From an uncultured Prevotella sp. (GTDB lineage: Bacteria > Bacteroidota > Bacteroidia > Bacteroidales > Bacteroidaceae): 14,222 nucleotides of DNA. The notes beneath the pieces were generated by a model. The model was not told the DNA's origin and did no database searches. It worked only from the letters and a program-made list of their open reading frames with translations. The stretch spans positions 1 to 14,222 of the forward strand of contig CAAGEG010000112.1 in assembly GCA_900768785.1 (NCBI GenBank), in the 5' to 3' direction. Positions 11,789-14,222 of the stretch are shown piece by piece; position 1 is the stretch's first letter; every line of letters begins with the position of its first letter. The translations under genes were made by a program, and so were the position numbers.

Positions 11789-13921
11789 ATGACAGACAAG
11801 TTTGCAGATATAATTGCGAGAGAACTGAACATAAGATATAATAGCGTTGCCAATACATTACAACTCTTAAACGAAGGATGCACAATTCCTTTCATAAGCA
11901 GATACAGAAAAGAACGCACAGGCGGACTTGACGAAGTGAGCATCTCTGCAATTAGCGACATGGGCAACAAACTCAACGAAATAGCTAAACGCAAGGAGAC
12001 AATCATCAAGACAATAACCGAACAAGGTAAGATGACTCCCGAAATAAAGGCTCGTATAGACAGTTGTTGGGTTGAAAACGAACTTGAAGACATTTATTTG
12101 CCATACAAACCCAAGCGACGAACAAGGGCTCAAGTTGCTAAAGAGCAAGGGTTGGAGCCGCTTGCCACAATAATAATGATGCAACGAGACAATGATATCC
12201 GCAAAACTGCAGCTCGCTATGCTAAAGGAGACATTTGCAACGTTGATGATGCCATTAAGGGAGCTATGGATATAATAGCCGAAAACATTAACGAGGACGA
12301 AAGAGCAAGACGACTTGTGAGAGGTTCGTTCAAGAGAGACGCCATAATATCATCAAAGATAATAAAAGCAAAAACCTTTACCGATGAAGCGGCAAAGTAT
12401 TCAGACTATTTCAACTTCTCGGAACAGCTCTCGAAATGCTCCTCCCACAGATTGCTCGCCATGCGTAGAGGAGAGACGGAAGGCATACTTAGAGTAAGCA
12501 TCTCTACTGACGACGGTTATTGCGTGGATAGATTGAAACGAACATATATAAGAACTCACAACCAATGTGGCATGATAATGGCAGACGCCATTGAAGATGC
12601 TTACAAACGACTGCTGAAACCATCTATTGAAACCGAGTATGCAGCACTCAGCAAAGACAAAGCTGACAATGAGGCTATTGCTGTTTTTGCCGAAAATCTC
12701 AGGCAATTGCTCCTCGCAGCTCCGCTCGGAGAGAAAAGAGTTATGGGAATTGATCCGGGCTTTCGTACAGGATGCAAAGTGGTATGCCTTGACAGACAAG
12801 GTCAATTACTTGCAAACAAAACCATTTACCCGCATCAACCAATTCAAAAAAAAGAAGAAGCAGCTCGAGAAATAAGCTATATGGCAACAAAATATGACAT
12901 TGAGGCAATAGCCATAGGCAATGGTACGGCAAGCCGAGAAACAGACAAATTTATCAGAAACATTTCTCTTCCTGAAAAAATCAAAGTCTTTGTTGTTAGC
13001 GAAGACGGTGCTTCTGTTTACTCGGCTTCAAAGACAGCAAGAGAAGAGTTCCCTGATAAAGATGTTACTGTTAGAGGTGCTGTAAGCATAGCACGTCGTT
13101 TGATGGACCCTCTTGCTGAACTGGTAAAGATAGATCCAAAAAGTATTGGTGTGGGACAGTATCAACACGATGTTGATCAAGCTAAATTAAAGAAGAGTCT
13201 TGACCTTACAGTTGAAAGTTGTGTCAATTTGGTAGGTGTAAACCTCAATACTGCAAGCAAGCATTTACTAACATACATAAGCGGTCTTGGTGCTACGCTG
13301 GCTCAAAACATTATTGATTATCGTGCTACAAACGGTGAATTTACAAGCAGGACACAGCTTTTGAAAGTGCCTCGTCTCGGACCTGCAGCCTACAAACAAT
13401 GTGCAGGCTTTCTAAGAATACCCGATGCCGATAACCCACTTGATGCAACAGCCGTGCATCCGGAGAGTTATGACATCGTTAAACAAATGGCTCACGACTG
13501 CAATTGCCGTATTAAAGACTTAATAGACAGCAAAACAGAACGTGCAAAGATTAATCTTGAGAATTATTTAAGCGATACTGTCGGCATGCCAACACTTACC
13601 GACATAATGAACGAGCTTGAAAAGCCCGGAAGAGACCCGCGAGAACAGATTGAAGAGTTTGCCTTTGACGACAACGTTCATACGGTTAACGACTTGATAA
13701 TAGGCATGATACTACCCGGAATAGTCACAAATATAACCAATTTCGGTGCATTTGTGGACATCGGAGTTCATCAAGAAGGGCTCGTACACATATCACAACT
13801 TGCCGACAGATACGTAAACGACCCTACTCAAATTGTCAAGTTACACCAACACGTAAAGGTAAAAGTTATTGAAATAGACCGCAAACGCAACCGCATATCT
13901 TTATCTTTGAAACAAGCCTAA
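11789..13921 (+). CDS. tex: Tex-family RNA-binding transcription accessory protein
   Basis: The 710-residue protein has the full Tex layout. It opens with an N-terminal helical Tex core (LNEGCTIPFISRYRKERTGG, 27-46; ENELEDIYLPYKPKRRTRA). Next is a YqgF/RNase-H-like domain starting VMGIDPGFRTG (318-328) and running to about 450, with IAIGNGTASRETD (374-386) and FVVSEDGASVYSAS. Tandem helix-hairpin-helix motifs follow (about 485-550; GLGATLAQNIIDYRATNGEF). An S1 RNA-binding domain closes it (638-708; PGIVTNITNFGAFVDIGVHQ, EGLVHISQL, RISLSLKQA). Tex relates to eukaryotic Spt6 and acts in transcription or RNA metabolism; it affects toxin gene expression in Bordetella. Nothing is truncated. It follows yaaA by 58 bases. 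Past its stop I see no hairpin terminator, only the second 22-base repeat array. Confidence 0.96.
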   Translation: MTDKFADIIARELNIRYNSVANTLQLLNEGCTIPFISRYRKERTGGLDEVSISAISDMGNKLNEIAKRKETIIKTITEQGKMTPEIKARIDSCWVENELEDIYLPYKPKRRTRAQVAKEQGLEPLATIIMMQRDNDIRKTAARYAKGDICNVDDAIKGAMDIIAENINEDERARRLVRGSFKRDAIISSKIIKAKTFTDEAAKYSDYFNFSEQLSKCSSHRLLAMRRGETEGILRVSISTDDGYCVDRLKRTYIRTHNQCGMIMADAIEDAYKRLLKPSIETEYAALSKDKADNEAIAVFAENLRQLLLAAPLGEKRVMGIDPGFRTGCKVVCLDRQGQLLANKTIYPHQPIQKKEEAAREISYMATKYDIEAIAIGNGTASRETDKFIRNISLPEKIKVFVVSEDGASVYSASKTAREEFPDKDVTVRGAVSIARRLMDPLAELVKIDPKSIGVGQYQHDVDQAKLKKSLDLTVESCVNLVGVNLNTASKHLLTYISGLGATLAQNIIDYRATNGEFTSRTQLLKVPRLGPAAYKQCAGFLRIPDADNPLDATAVHPESYDIVKQMAHDCNCRIKDLIDSKTERAKINLENYLSDTVGMPTLTDIMNELEKPGRDPREQIEEFAFDDNVHTVNDLIIGMILPGIVTNITNFGAFVDIGVHQEGLVHISQLADRYVNDPTQIVKLHQHVKVKVIEIDRKRNRISLSLKQA

Positions 13922-14009
13922 AATTCGTATGCAATTTGTTTGCCACTAAGAGCTATAAGACAACCATGCCTCTGCGTGTCGTAAAGATATCTATTCAGCA
14001 CTCACAAAC

Positions 14010-14097
14010 ATATTGTTTACAAGTCGTAAGTATGCTATTTACGAGTGCTAAGTATGCTGTTTACGAATGCTAAGTATGGTAGTTACAATTGTAAAAC
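14010..14097. repeat. 22-bp tandem repeat array II
   Basis: Four head-to-tail 22-base units: 14010-14031, 14032-14053, 14054-14075 and 14076-14097. The middle two are closest (ATGCTATTTACGAG and ATGCTGTTTACGAA, both then TGCTAAGT). The first ends GTCGTAAGT. The last is more diverged and contains the perfect palindrome TTACAATTGTAA (14083-14094). Weaker in-phase traces extend left to about 13966. TTA at unit positions 8-10 and TAA at 18-20 recur, as in the array at 7595-7694. The best cross-array pair (7661-7682 and 14054-14075) agrees at 15 of 22 positions. It sits 88 bases after the tex stop. Confidence 0.8.
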
Positions 14098-14222
14098 TGA
14101 AATTATGACTTTGACTGATTTTACTTCACAGATTATTTGTTAGTTTACTGTTTTACTTCACTTACTCTGCAATGTCTTCCTAAGACGCTTTACAATGTTG
14201 TTCAGATGTTACTAAATCAGTA
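14098..14222. other. AT-rich end of window, no gene seen
   Basis: No coding frame can be supported in the last 125 bases. The only structure noted is an 11-base direct repeat, TTTTACTTCAC, at 14119-14129 and 14151-14161. A minus-strand frame open for 13 codons from the right edge is too short to call. Confidence 0.5.

Noticed and set aside
14182..14222. Possible C-terminal end of a minus-strand gene entering from the right edge
   Set aside because: Only 13 open codons before a TAG, with no recognisable sequence.

Overview
The window looks like a chromosomal stretch from a Bacteroidales bacterium, most likely Prevotella or a close relative. Three things point there. The proteins have a Bacteroidetes flavour: a CarboxypepD_reg/TonB-receptor-like barrel protein, a fused NfnAB-type oxidoreductase and an OmpH-like lipoprotein. 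Promoters fit the Bacteroidetes pattern TTTG-N19-21-TAnnTTTG. Starts mostly lack Shine-Dalgarno sequences. The DNA is AT-rich with very AT-rich gaps. No tRNA, rRNA, CRISPR array, IS element or phage gene was seen. The genes are mostly core housekeeping genes.

Layout: 1-891 (-) is the N-terminal part of an outer-membrane beta-barrel protein cut by the window edge. It is divergent from aroB (1056-2105, shikimate pathway). A strong promoter and a structured leader precede rplU-rpmA (ribosomal proteins L21-L27), which end at a hairpin terminator. serS follows with its own promoter and terminator. The 650-bp gap 4419-5068 is not empty: it holds a 51-codon minus-strand gene for a Gly-rich short peptide with its own promoter. 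A consensus promoter for the next gene lies at its right end. 5069-7414 is a single-chain NfnA-NfnB-type flavoprotein/FeS enzyme, convergent with a minus-strand pair: a small membrane protein, then an OmpH/Skp-like lipoprotein. That pair and the plus-strand gene pepD face each other across overlapping promoter elements (8573-8640). Next come a small lipoprotein of unknown function (10280-10648), a 323-bp gap rich in inverted repeats, then yaaA and tex, probably co-transcribed.

The most unusual non-coding features are: (i) two arrays of a related 22-bp tandem repeat, one between the convergent gene ends at 7595-7694 and one after tex at 14010-14097; (ii) a multi-helix 5' leader in front of rplU, a candidate autoregulatory ribosomal-protein leader; (iii) the unlisted short peptide gene; (iv) mutually exclusive hairpins upstream of yaaA. 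I found no clear new multi-gene system. The best candidates for something undescribed are the 22-bp repeats, the leader and the peptide.
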